Source: an uncultured Oscillospiraceae bacterium
GTDB taxonomy: Bacteria; Bacillota; Clostridia; Oscillospirales; Ruminococcaceae
Assembly: GCA_934446565.1 (NCBI GenBank)
Contig: CAKSEO010000032.1
Location: forward strand, 1-26,505
Direction: 5' to 3'
DNA length: 26,505 bases
Each line of letters starts with the position of its first letter. Position 1 is the stretch's first letter. A program made the translations under genes and the position numbers. Below the pieces are notes generated by a model, which worked only from the letters and a program-made list of their open reading frames with translations, was not told where the DNA came from and made no database searches. Positions 1 to 6,701 of the stretch are shown here, one piece after another.

Positions 1-2
1 CC

Positions 3-51
3 CCGGGAAACCCGGAGCAAAAAACGGATTTCAAAAGCCCGCTTCGCGGGC
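3..51. terminator. Paired GC-rich hairpins downstream of spoVT
   Basis: Two short inverted repeats lie here. The first has CCGGG arms at 3-7 and 11-15. The second has GCCCGC/GCGGGC arms at 37-42 and 46-51. Read on the minus strand, the second is followed by TTTTG and further on by a run of six T, which suits a weak rho-independent terminator for the leftward spoVT gene. The left hairpin touches the window edge and cannot be fully judged. Confidence 0.4.
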
Positions 52-76
52 AAATTCGATTTTTTCGACAAGCTGG

Positions 77-104
77 CGGGAGGGCTTTGACCCTCCCGTA
101 TTTT
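77..104 (+). terminator. Hairpin abutting the spoVT stop codon
   Basis: An 8-bp perfect stem (CGGGAGGG at 77-84, CCCTCCCG at 91-98, six-base loop) is followed on the plus strand by TATTTTTA. The U-tract lies on the plus-strand side, so the element would best stop rightward transcription from beyond the left edge. It may also help terminate or stabilise the end of the leftward spoVT message, whose stop codon begins six bases away. Confidence 0.45.
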
Positions 105-646
105 TATTCCTCCATCTGCTTTCCGAAGTACATTGCGGCAGCCTGGACAAGCGCGCTCTGCTCGTTGGTGGCAAATTCGTTGTCGTCGCCGGAGAGCATG
201 ATAACGGCTCCGTTGACGTCGCCCTGCGAGAGGATAGGCGCGGCTGCGATGGCGTAGCGGTCGATGCCCTCGATGGGATTCAGGCGCTGATCCTCCCTGG
301 AGCGGTAAACGTGGCTCTTGCGCTGCTCGATGAGATCCTCAAGGGAGCCTGAAACGCGGCGCTCGATGACCTCTTTCTTCGCCATGCCGGATACGGCGAT
401 AACGTGGTCGCGGTCGCAGATGACCGCCGGGCAGCCCCCGACCTTTGACAGCACGTCAGCGTACTGCGAAGCGGTGCAGGATATCTCCCCGACCGGGGAG
501 TACTTCTTGAAAATTACCTCTCCGTCGGGGCTGGTGTAGATTTCTAGGGGGTCGCCCTCGCGGATACGCATGGTTCTTCTGATCTCCTTAGGGATAACGA
601 TACGTCCGAGGTCGTCGATACGGCGGACGATTCCGGTAGCTTTCAT
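104..646 (-). CDS. spoVT: Stage V sporulation protein T, AbrB-like regulator with GAF-like domain
   Basis: The gene encodes a 180-residue transcriptional regulator. In the SpoVT family an N-terminal AbrB swapped-hairpin domain binds DNA, and a C-terminal GAF-like domain mediates tetramer formation and sensing. SpoVT tunes sigma-G-dependent genes in the developing forespore. Residues 1-50 carry the hallmark motifs MKATGIVRRIDDLGRIVIPK and EIRRTMRIREGDPLEIY; roughly 56-178 form the GAF-like part, and the length matches the family. The reading frame is open 27 codons further upstream, but I chose the ATG at 646 because GGAGGAATTTATAT precedes it and the protein then begins exactly at the conserved AbrB start. 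The gene stands alone. It supports an endospore-forming host. Confidence 0.95.
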   Translation of the reverse strand: MKATGIVRRIDDLGRIVIPKEIRRTMRIREGDPLEIYTSPDGEVIFKKYSPVGEISCTASQYADVLSKVGGCPAVICDRDHVIAVSGMAKKEVIERRVSGSLEDLIEQRKSHVYRSREDQRLNPIEGIDRYAIAAAPILSQGDVNGAVIMLSGDDNEFATNEQSALVQAAAMYFGKQMEE

Positions 647-793
647 ATATAAATTCCTCCGTTGTTTGAAAATAACAGCATTTCTGCCTGTGGAGGTATT
701 GTCTGTCTTTTCCGTGGAATTATTCATGCGGTTTCGACAAAAAAGCGCAAATCTGTGTGGTAAAGAAAAGTGAATTGGGTCTGTGACAGGTCT

Positions 794-1705
794 TTACTGA
801 GCAAACCACGTCTGCACTATGTTAACAAAAGACGGCATTGAATACACTCCGATAATCAGCACGACAACAGCAATTATTAATTTCAGCATGGCGTTTTTAT
901 CAGTCTTTATGTAGCTGTTTTCTGAGTCCTTTGACGGGTGATAAGGCGCGGGCGCCCATCTGACAAGCGCTGAAATATATTCCAGCATATCGGCAAGCTG
1001 GGGAGAATCATATAGCGATATCGCGCCACCGTTTGACAGTATCAGCATTTGCCCTTGAATATACGAAATATCGGATATCGGAACACATAGATGATCCGGG
1101 CTTTCCGGTTCTTGATCCCTGTAACGCGCGGGTACCCTGTCGTTCTTGTAGTACGAAAACAGCAGCTTGTCGCTCAGGAGGTAGCATTCCCCCCTGAGGA
1201 AATACAGCCTGTCCGTATGGTAGTCCGTTTCGGCGAGGTGCTGGGGGGCGTCCTGACGGTATAGCTTGTTACTTATCGAAGAACCGATCAGCAGAACAGC
1301 TATTCCGATGATAAAGCAGGAAAATCCGATATACGCATTCCAACGCATTACTCCGGTGAACGCAGCAATCAGAAAGGCTATAAAAAGGAACAGAGTTATC
1401 CCCGCTGCGGCTCCGTTGCGCTTGCCGCGGGTCGCATTGCTGCAATAATACTTGTCCGGTCTTATGCTCTCGCCGTTGAGCAGTTTTTCAGTCAGCTGCT
1501 CAACCGCAAGCAATGCCATCGGTGAATCCGTTCTTTCCGCCGCTCTTATCGCTTTTATCGTATCTTGTATTTCGCACAGCTGCTTACGCGGCAGCGAGGC
1601 TATTTTTTCTGTTTCGGGAAGCTGCTTTCCCTCAAGCACCTCCCATACCCATGAAAGTCCCGGTTCGTTGCTCAGAAACTTTTGACGTATTTGTTCTACT
1701 GTCAT
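794..1705 (-). CDS. Unrecognised membrane protein, three predicted membrane segments
   Basis: I do not recognise this 303-residue protein. Residues 1-95 are hydrophilic and helical, rich in Glu, Lys and Arg. Two hydrophobic segments follow at about 100-119 and 124-145. A polar region of about 125 residues comes next, and a last hydrophobic segment lies near 274-290 just before the C-terminus. The central soluble part has a pattern (LLSDKLLFSYYKNDRVPARY, then 'VPISDISYIQGQ') that resembles PH-like membrane-associated domains, but this is only a resemblance. The ATG at 1705 has GGAGG about nine bases upstream. The upstream yibE/F remnant ends 16 bases before it on the same strand, so the two were probably co-transcribed. 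Confidence 0.6.
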   Translation of the reverse strand: MTVEQIRQKFLSNEPGLSWVWEVLEGKQLPETEKIASLPRKQLCEIQDTIKAIRAAERTDSPMALLAVEQLTEKLLNGESIRPDKYYCSNATRGKRNGAAAGITLFLFIAFLIAAFTGVMRWNAYIGFSCFIIGIAVLLIGSSISNKLYRQDAPQHLAETDYHTDRLYFLRGECYLLSDKLLFSYYKNDRVPARYRDQEPESPDHLCVPISDISYIQGQMLILSNGGAISLYDSPQLADMLEYISALVRWAPAPYHPSKDSENSYIKTDKNAMLKLIIAVVVLIIGVYSMPSFVNIVQTWFAQ

Positions 1706-1721
1706 TACTATACCTCCATTA

Positions 1722-2371
1722 TCATTCCCTGTGCTTTCCCGCGAGGAACAGTCCTGCCGCTACTGCCGTCACCGGAGCAACCGCGACTATACCGAAGCTT
1801 CCGGCGACCGTGTGGATTATCTCCGCGGCGATGTACTTGTAGTTCAGTATACAGTCCAGCGGAGTGCCCTGCGCCATGAATACCATAAGCTGCGCTATGC
1901 AGCTTCCGGAATACGCCAACAGCAGAGTTGTAGTTATCGTGCCCATTGCGGCGCGGCCTACTGTCAGACCGGATCTTACCGCTTCCCAGGGTTTTATGTC
2001 CGGCTTTTTGTGTATGACTTCATCTACTGGCTTATCCGGACGTAAGCGGTGTCGCCGGGCTGGAACACCTTGTCTATCTCAAGCGAGCCGGTGAGCATAT
2101 TTACGGCGGTGTACCGCTGTCCTTTGAACTGCCCGTCAAGGAATTCGATATCGCAGTTCTGGTCGCCGGAGCGTACAAGTCCGGTGTCGATTATCATGCT
2201 GTCGTCAACGGAGATCACCTTTGCCGGGACGCGTTCAGTCCCCTGATATATCAGCTTGTTTTCGAATCCCGTGGGAATGAACACGAGCACGATTATTGCG
2301 ATAAGCGTCACCAGAACGGGAGAATAATAACGCAGTCTATCCGGTGTGAAGAATGTTTTCAGTCTGTTCAT
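1722..2371 (-). pseudogene. YibE/F-family membrane protein with large internal deletion
   Basis: Two pieces of one membrane-protein family lie in different frames. The 5' piece (2371-2024, 115 residues) has an N-terminal membrane segment and the small beta-domain typical of the N-terminus of YibE/F proteins, ending 'PGDTAYVRIS' and then a TAG stop. The 3' piece is open from about 2060 to the stop at 1722. It carries the family's C-terminal signature: an amphipathic segment 'PDIKPWEAVRSGLTVGRAAM', then 'GTITTTLLLAYSG', and at the end 'APVTAVAAGLFL'. YibE/F proteins are normally about 370-400 residues with about eight membrane spans. Most of the central spans are missing and the frame changes at the junction near 2025-2040. 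AGAAAGG precedes the first ATG. I read it as a recent deletion pseudogene; the fragments might still be translated. Confidence 0.75.
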
Positions 2372-2390
2372 AAATGCCTTTCTGTACCCG

Positions 2391-2424
2391 AAAAACTCCG
2401 CTTCCGCACATGGCAGAAACGGAG
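2391..2424 (-). terminator. Rho-independent terminator of the alkaline phosphatase gene
   Basis: On the minus strand a 12-bp stem (arms 2413-2424 and 2396-2407, two G-T pairs, five-base loop) is followed immediately by TTTTT. It begins 21 bases after the alkaline phosphatase stop codon. It also separates that gene from the yibE/F remnant just downstream. Confidence 0.85.
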
Positions 2425-2444
2425 CAGGGAGGTTTTCGTGAAGC

Positions 2445-3974
2445 TTACTTTACGCCGGTCAGCGCAGCGAGCTTGTCATAGATCTTGGTGTTGTCGTAGT
2501 AGCCGTTAAAGAGGCTTGCTCCGGCGCCCTTTGCGTATACGGCTACCGGAAGTCCGGTGTGCGCGTAGGAAGCGAAGTTCACGCCCGACTTGTTGTTCAG
2601 CAGGTGAGTGATGGTAACGGTCAGCGGCTCGTAGCTTCCGTAGAGCAGGTACTCTTCCTGAGATTCTACCTTATCACCGCTCATGGACTTGTCGTAGGCT
2701 GCCTTGAGCTTGTTGTACTCGTATTCGGTGAGAACCAGGTTCGGATTCTTTTCAGCGTCCTTGTCGTCTGCGGTCATCAGACCAAACAGGCGCTTTACGT
2801 CCTTGAGCACTGCGCTGAAAGAGGTCTTGTTCTCCTTGTATTTTGATACATAATCGCTGTCAAACTTTGCGTAGGAAAGCTTCTGGTTCTTGAGGTTGGT
2901 GAGGTAGGTGTCGTAGTCGGTGCCTGCGTAACCGATGGTCAGACCGCCGGTCTCGTGGTCGCCGGTGACGATGATGAGGGTCTCGTCCGGGTGCTGCTTG
3001 TAGAACTCCAGAGCCTTGTCAACGCCCTTGGAGAGTGCCAGCGTATCGGCGATGGTGGACTTTGCGTCGTTAGCGTGGCATGCCCAGTCAATCTTGCCGC
3101 CCTCTACCATCATGAAGAAGCCGTTGTCGTTGTCGAGCATTTCGATGCCCTTGTCAACGTAGTCTGCAAGGCTCCACTCGCCGTTCTTGCGGTCGTTGCT
3201 GTAGGACATTGCGTCGCTGTCTGCGAGGGTCTCGGCGATAAGGATGGACTTTCCGTCCTCAGGAGTGAGCTTTTCAGCTTCGGCGTAGGTCTTTACTACG
3301 TTGTAGCCGGCTTCCTCCGCGAGGTCGTATACGCTGGTCTGATCTTTGTTGTTGCCTGTGGGCTTTTTCAGCGCGCCGCCTGCGAAGTAATCAAAGCCGC
3401 TCTCGACCATTTCAACGCCTATCTCGTAGTAGTTATTTCTGCTTGCCTGATGTGCGTAGTAAGCGGCGGGAGTTGCGTGGTTGAGGTTTACCGTGGAGAT
3501 AACGCCGATCTTGTAGTTCATCTGCGACTTCAGCTTTTCAGCGATGGTTTCGTACTCGGTGGTCATGGTCTCGTCCATGTTGATAGTGCCGCTGTAGGTC
3601 TTGTGACCGGTGGAAAGGGAGGTCGCTGTGGATGCGGAGTCCGGGCAGAAGGATGAGCTGTCGTAGGTATTCGCAGAGCCCACTACCGGGAATTTCGTGA
3701 AGTTGAGGTGTCTGTTAGCCTCGAGAATATCGTTGTTGTTTGTGTCAGCGAGGGCGCTGTAATAGTCGGCGGTTATCTGCGTCTGGGGGAAGCTCATTCC
3801 GTCGCCGATGAACATGAATATGTACTTCGGCATTTTTCCGGTGTACTGCTGCACTCCGGAGGTCACGGTCGTCTTTGCGCCGTTTGCTGCGGATACTGCG
3901 AGGGTGCAGGCACCTGCGGTGATGAGTGTAGCCGCCGCACAGACGGAGGCTATGATCTTCTTTGCTCTTGTCAT
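2445..3974 (-). CDS. phoA: Secreted alkaline phosphatase, PhoA family
   Basis: This 509-residue enzyme hydrolyses phosphate monoesters outside the membrane, usually to scavenge phosphate. Residues 1-30 are a Sec signal peptide (basic start, hydrophobic core, 'AVSA' cleavage-like site). No lipobox with the proper spacing is present. The alkaline phosphatase motifs appear in order: GDGM with metal ligand Asp58; the nucleophile motif PDSAST with Ser113; 'HATPAAYYAHQ'; 'VEGGKIDWACH'; 'TGDHETGG'; and a C-terminal 'YAHTGLPVAVYAKG'. All expected metal and catalytic residues seem present, and the length is normal. The start at 3974 is supported by AAGGAGAACAACA before the ATG; a longer in-frame start at 4049 would sit inside the promoter. 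The gene is monocistronic with its own promoter and terminator. Confidence 0.93.
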   Translation of the reverse strand: MTRAKKIIASVCAAATLITAGACTLAVSAANGAKTTVTSGVQQYTGKMPKYIFMFIGDGMSFPQTQITADYYSALADTNNNDILEANRHLNFTKFPVVGSANTYDSSSFCPDSASTATSLSTGHKTYSGTINMDETMTTEYETIAEKLKSQMNYKIGVISTVNLNHATPAAYYAHQASRNNYYEIGVEMVESGFDYFAGGALKKPTGNNKDQTSVYDLAEEAGYNVVKTYAEAEKLTPEDGKSILIAETLADSDAMSYSNDRKNGEWSLADYVDKGIEMLDNDNGFFMMVEGGKIDWACHANDAKSTIADTLALSKGVDKALEFYKQHPDETLIIVTGDHETGGLTIGYAGTDYDTYLTNLKNQKLSYAKFDSDYVSKYKENKTSFSAVLKDVKRLFGLMTADDKDAEKNPNLVLTEYEYNKLKAAYDKSMSGDKVESQEEYLLYGSYEPLTVTITHLLNNKSGVNFASYAHTGLPVAVYAKGAGASLFNGYYDNTKIYDKLAALTGVK

Positions 3975-4022
3975 TGTTGTTCTCCTTTTTTCATGTGTCG
4001 TTCCGTTTTTCGGTACATTCAT

Positions 4023-4051
4023 ATTATACAGTAGAAATATTAAATTCAAAA
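4023..4051 (-). promoter_or_regulatory. Promoter of the alkaline phosphatase gene
   Basis: A perfect TATAAT lies at 4028-4023 on the minus strand, 49 bases upstream of the start codon. The -35 at 17-base spacing is TTTTGA (4051-4046), a poor match to TTGACA. That is what one expects for an activator-dependent promoter. Confidence 0.6.
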
Positions 4052-4052
4052 G

Positions 4053-4077
4053 CGTTAAAGTGTGAAATCATGGTTAA
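4053..4077 (-). promoter_or_regulatory. Possible Pho box upstream of the alkaline phosphatase gene
   Basis: On the minus strand TTAACC (4077-4072) and TTCACA (4066-4061) are spaced 11 bases apart. A further TTAACG (4058-4053) follows after eight. In Gram-positive bacteria PhoP binds direct repeats close to TTAACA at 11-base spacing. The position just upstream of a weak -35 fits an activator site, but the third repeat is off-register. Confidence 0.4.
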
Positions 4078-4086
4078 ATTATGTTT

Positions 4087-4272
4087 AGGTAACCTCTAAA
4101 AACCTCCTTCACGGCAGATTTCTATGACTTATATCATCTGCTTCGTTGTCAAACCTTGAAATACATACAGTATACGCATTATCGCTTCGCGAAAACGCTG
4201 CGGTTTGACGCCTAGCATCTGATATAAGTCATGTACGAAATCTGCTCGTGTCCCGGTTTTTAGAGGTTACCT
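4087..4272. repeat. MITE-like palindromic element with 18-bp terminal inverted repeats
   Basis: The ends are exact inverted repeats, AGGTAACCTCTAAAAACC at 4087-4104 and its complement at 4255-4272. The similarity continues inward: GCAGATTTC, ATGACTTATATCA and GTCAAACC each recur in inverted order, giving arms of about 70 bases around a core of about 45. There is no coding capacity. It could be a non-autonomous transposable element, or an intergenic repeat that folds into a long RNA hairpin. I do not see a convincing target-site duplication. Confidence 0.7.
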
Positions 4273-4422
4273 TTATTTATTCGGACATATGTTAATTCTT
4301 TGTGTGCTGACAATGTTCTGAATAGACTGCCGTAATGCGTGCTTTATGAGTGCGAGGATATCACATCTCACAGTCAAGCCATCCTCAATGTGGCTGCTGA
4401 ATTGATGTTGCTTTTTAGAAAA

Positions 4423-4441
4423 AGTTAGTAATTGGCTAACT
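4423..4441. promoter_or_regulatory. Operator palindrome 1, DtxR-type
   Basis: AGTTAGTAATTGGCTAACT has AGTTAG/CTAACT arms seven bases apart. It sits immediately upstream of the -35 box at 4446. The GTTAG/CTAAC half-sites resemble those of DtxR/IdeR boxes (TTAGGTTAGCCTAACCTAA), and the gene it precedes encodes a DtxR-type protein. Confidence 0.65.
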
Positions 4442-4445
4442 TTTC

Positions 4446-4474
4446 TTGACAAAGCGGAAAAACTATGTTATAAT
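4446..4474 (+). promoter_or_regulatory. Promoter of the DtxR-ABC operon
   Basis: TTGACA (4446-4451) and TATAAT (4469-4474) are separated by 17 bases, a perfect housekeeping promoter. It is flanked by operator palindromes at 4423-4441 and 4511-4528. A leader of about 125 bases precedes the regulator's ATG. Confidence 0.85.
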
Positions 4475-4500
4475 CATCCTTGCGAGATCATCGCTTTTTT

Positions 4501-4560
4501 ATTGGCATAGAGTTAGAGTGTGCTAACTTGTGCTGCCTTTACAAAAGATATCATGCCAAT
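4501..4560. repeat. Outer inverted repeat framing operator 2
   Basis: ATTGGCAT at 4501-4508 and ATGCCAAT at 4553-4560 are exact inverted repeats enclosing the second AGTTAG...CTAACT palindrome. They could form the base of an RNA stem in the leader, or be a second regulator's half-sites. Eight-base arms 44 bases apart can also arise by chance. Confidence 0.35.
4511..4528. promoter_or_regulatory. Operator palindrome 2, DtxR-type
   Basis: AGTTAGAGTGTGCTAACT repeats the same AGTTAG/CTAACT arms as the first palindrome, here six bases apart, 37 bases downstream of the -10. Two copies with identical arms on either side of the promoter make an autoregulatory operator the simplest reading. Confidence 0.65.
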
Positions 4561-4604
4561 AATTATGACTACAGGTTAGCGACAACTTACATTGGGAGAA
4601 CGAA

Positions 4605-4985
4605 ATGACATCATCTGGACTAAGCTATCTCATGGCAATTGATGGGCTATTCGATGGGGAAAAAGGTGTCAAACTTACCTCCATCGCTGAGGAAATGGGC
4701 GTGACAAAGGTCAGCGTGTTCCGCGCGGCAAAGCTGTTGGAGCAGGATGGCTGCATCCAGCGCGATGAAAAAAACAAGGTGGTGATCACCAGGTACGGCT
4801 ATGAGCAGCTTGAAAAATACCGTGTGCTCATAGCGTGGCTCAGCAGTCACCTTGAAAGGAACTGTAGGGTATCGCACGACACGGCTGAACATGACGCGAT
4901 GGGAGCTATATGCGCATTCAGTCAGGAAAGTATTAACGCCCTCAGCGGCTTCATAGAAAAGGAAAGGAAGAAAAGACATGATTGA
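4605..4985 (+). CDS. DtxR/MntR-type metal-dependent transcriptional regulator
   Basis: This 126-residue protein has a winged helix-turn-helix at residues 4-65 ('LTSIAEEMGVTKVSVFRAAKLLEQDG'-like region, then a wing with 'VVITRYGYEQLE'). A short helical dimerisation part follows at 66-126 with 'DTAEHDAMGAICAFSQESINAL', the position where DtxR/MntR proteins carry metal-binding Glu and His. It lacks the SH3-like third domain, as MntR-size members do. Such proteins repress iron, manganese or heme genes when loaded with metal; which metal is not visible here. GGGAGA precedes the ATG. Its stop overlaps the next start by eight bases, so it leads the ABC exporter operon and probably represses it through the two palindromes upstream. 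Confidence 0.8.
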   Translation: MTSSGLSYLMAIDGLFDGEKGVKLTSIAEEMGVTKVSVFRAAKLLEQDGCIQRDEKNKVVITRYGYEQLEKYRVLIAWLSSHLERNCRVSHDTAEHDAMGAICAFSQESINALSGFIEKERKKRHD

Positions 4986-6699
4986 CAGACAGCTTTTGCG
5001 GCTTCTGGGAGAAAACCGGAAATACATATTTTATACGGTCGGCTCGATGACAGTTGGACTTTTTGCAAACCTTACGGTAACGGCAAGCATATGTTATGCG
5101 ATATACCTTGCTACCACTTCAGCGGAGGTTTCCGCGTATATTTTGCCGGCATTGCTGGGGATTATCGGAATAGTCGTGCGGTATGCCTGCGGCAGGATCA
5201 CTGGTCATCTCAAGGACCTGCTGGGGAGAAAGGCGAAAAAAGACCTCCGCGAGCGTACTTACGACAAGATAGTGCGCCTTGGCGTAAAGAGCACTGATGG
5301 TATGAGCCTTGCCGGGCTCACGCAGGTAGCGATGGAGGGAATAGAGCAGCTTGATCTGTATTATTCCTCGTATATCCCGCAGTTCTTTTTTGCGATGCTG
5401 GCGCCTGTACTGCTGTTCCTCGCAACGGTGTGGACGGACTGGAGAGTCGCTTTGGTACTGCTGTGCTGTGTTCCGCTGATTCCGGTTTCGATAATCGCGG
5501 TGTCAAAGTACGCTAAGAAAATCTTTGCGAAATACTGGGGGAAATATACCTCGATGGGCGACAGCTTCCTTGACAGCGTGCAGGGGTTGCGGGAACTGAA
5601 AATATTCCGCGCGGACGCGGCTTATCATGAAAAAATGAACAGCAGCGCTGATGAGTTCCGCAAAATCACGATGAAGGTGCTGGTCATGCAGCTCGCAAGC
5701 ACGACGATAATGGATATCGTGGCATACGGAGGCGCCGGACTTGGCATTGCGTTCGCTGTATACGACGCGGCCAATAACGGGCTGCCGCCGATATCTGCGC
5801 TGTTTCTTATCCTTGTGGCGGTGGAATTCTTCCTGCCGCTCCGTGCATTCGGTTCGGCATTCCATGTGGCGATGAACGGCGCTAGCGCGGGAAAGAAGAT
5901 CCTTTCCCTGCTTGAACAGCCCGAGCCTGTGTGGGGAACAGAAACGCTCACGGGTACGGAGCTTCGGCTTGATGGCGTACATTTTAGCTACGACGGCGAG
6001 CGGGAGATACTAAATGATATCTGCATGGATTTCCCTACCGCGTCTTTGACTGCGATAGTCGGCGAAAGCGGCTGCGGAAAATCGACGGTAGTCGGGCTGC
6101 TTACCGCGGCGCTCCGTCCTGATTCCGGGACAGTCACGGCAGGCGGGAAGCCGCTTGAAATGCTCTCACGGGAAGCATATTATTCAAGGATGGCGGTGGT
6201 AAGCTGCGGCACCTACATTTTTAACACGACTGTCCGGGAGAACTTCCGTCTTGCGAAAAACGACGTAACCGATGAAGAAATGGCGGCAGCACTGGAAAAG
6301 GTGAACCTCACTGATTTTATAAGCGAAAACGGCGGATTTGACCGCGAGATAAACGAGGACGCGTCGAATATCTCCGGTGGACAGAAGCAAAGGCTCGCGC
6401 TCGCCGTGAATCTGGTCGCGGATAAGGATATCTATATTTTCGACGAAGCGACAAGCAATATTGACGTGGAAAGCGAAACGATCATAATGCAGAACATCAG
6501 GGCGCTGTCGAAGTCGAAAAATGTCATTGTTATATCGCACAGGCTTGAAAACATACTGCCAGCCGACCGTATTTATTTCATGGAAAACGGCTCGGTCAGC
6601 GAATGCGGAACTCACAGCGAACTCATGGAAAAACGCGGAGGCTACTGCACTCTCTACACGGCGCAGAAGAGACTCGAGCAGGGCTGCACGGAGGTGTGA
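4978..6699 (+). CDS. ABC exporter half-subunit 1 (membrane domain plus ATPase)
   Basis: This 573-residue protein has six membrane segments in residues 15-300 and a nucleotide-binding domain from about 325. Walker A is GESGCGKST (362-370), the signature is ISGGQ (465-469), Walker B is 'IYIFDEATSNID' and the H-loop is 'VISHR'. The overall layout is CydD/MsbA-like. One oddity is that the Q-loop position reads VVSCGTYIF, with Cys410 where Gln is usual. Start 4978 overlaps the regulator's stop and has GGAAGG upstream, implying translational coupling. The next gene encodes a partner, so the pair probably forms a heterodimeric exporter. Regulation by a DtxR-type protein suggests a metal, heme, siderophore or thiol substrate; this is inference. 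Confidence 0.85.
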   Translation: MIDRQLLRLLGENRKYIFYTVGSMTVGLFANLTVTASICYAIYLATTSAEVSAYILPALLGIIGIVVRYACGRITGHLKDLLGRKAKKDLRERTYDKIVRLGVKSTDGMSLAGLTQVAMEGIEQLDLYYSSYIPQFFFAMLAPVLLFLATVWTDWRVALVLLCCVPLIPVSIIAVSKYAKKIFAKYWGKYTSMGDSFLDSVQGLRELKIFRADAAYHEKMNSSADEFRKITMKVLVMQLASTTIMDIVAYGGAGLGIAFAVYDAANNGLPPISALFLILVAVEFFLPLRAFGSAFHVAMNGASAGKKILSLLEQPEPVWGTETLTGTELRLDGVHFSYDGEREILNDICMDFPTASLTAIVGESGCGKSTVVGLLTAALRPDSGTVTAGGKPLEMLSREAYYSRMAVVSCGTYIFNTTVRENFRLAKNDVTDEEMAAALEKVNLTDFISENGGFDREINEDASNISGGQKQRLALAVNLVADKDIYIFDEATSNIDVESETIIMQNIRALSKSKNVIVISHRLENILPADRIYFMENGSVSECGTHSELMEKRGGYCTLYTAQKRLEQGCTEV

Positions 6700-6701
6700 A
6701 T

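Larger units (their letters stand above)
3975..4604. other. Gene-free regulatory stretch between phoA and the DtxR operon
   Basis: This 630-base divergent interval contains, from left to right: the phoA ribosome-binding site, promoter and possible Pho box; the 186-bp palindromic element at 4087-4272; about 150 AT-rich bases in which I see nothing (4273-4422); and the regulator's operator, promoter and second palindrome (4423-4560). No open frame here looks like a gene. Confidence 0.7.

Noticed and set aside
695..725. Possible sigma-G promoter for spoVT (GAATA and CAATACC on the minus strand)
   Set aside because: The spacing is 19 bases rather than 17-18 and the -10 match is poor, so I do not claim it, although sigma-G control would be expected.
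2955..3656. Plus-strand open frame of about 230 codons opposite alkaline phosphatase
   Set aside because: The Val/Gly/Leu-rich composition is the complement of phosphatase codons; no start signal or family resemblance.
6603..6701. Upstream extension of ABC subunit 2 by 33 codons
   Set aside because: The extension lies wholly inside the subunit 1 gene and has an Arg-rich, family-unlike sequence; GGAGGT and the ATG at 6702 fit better.
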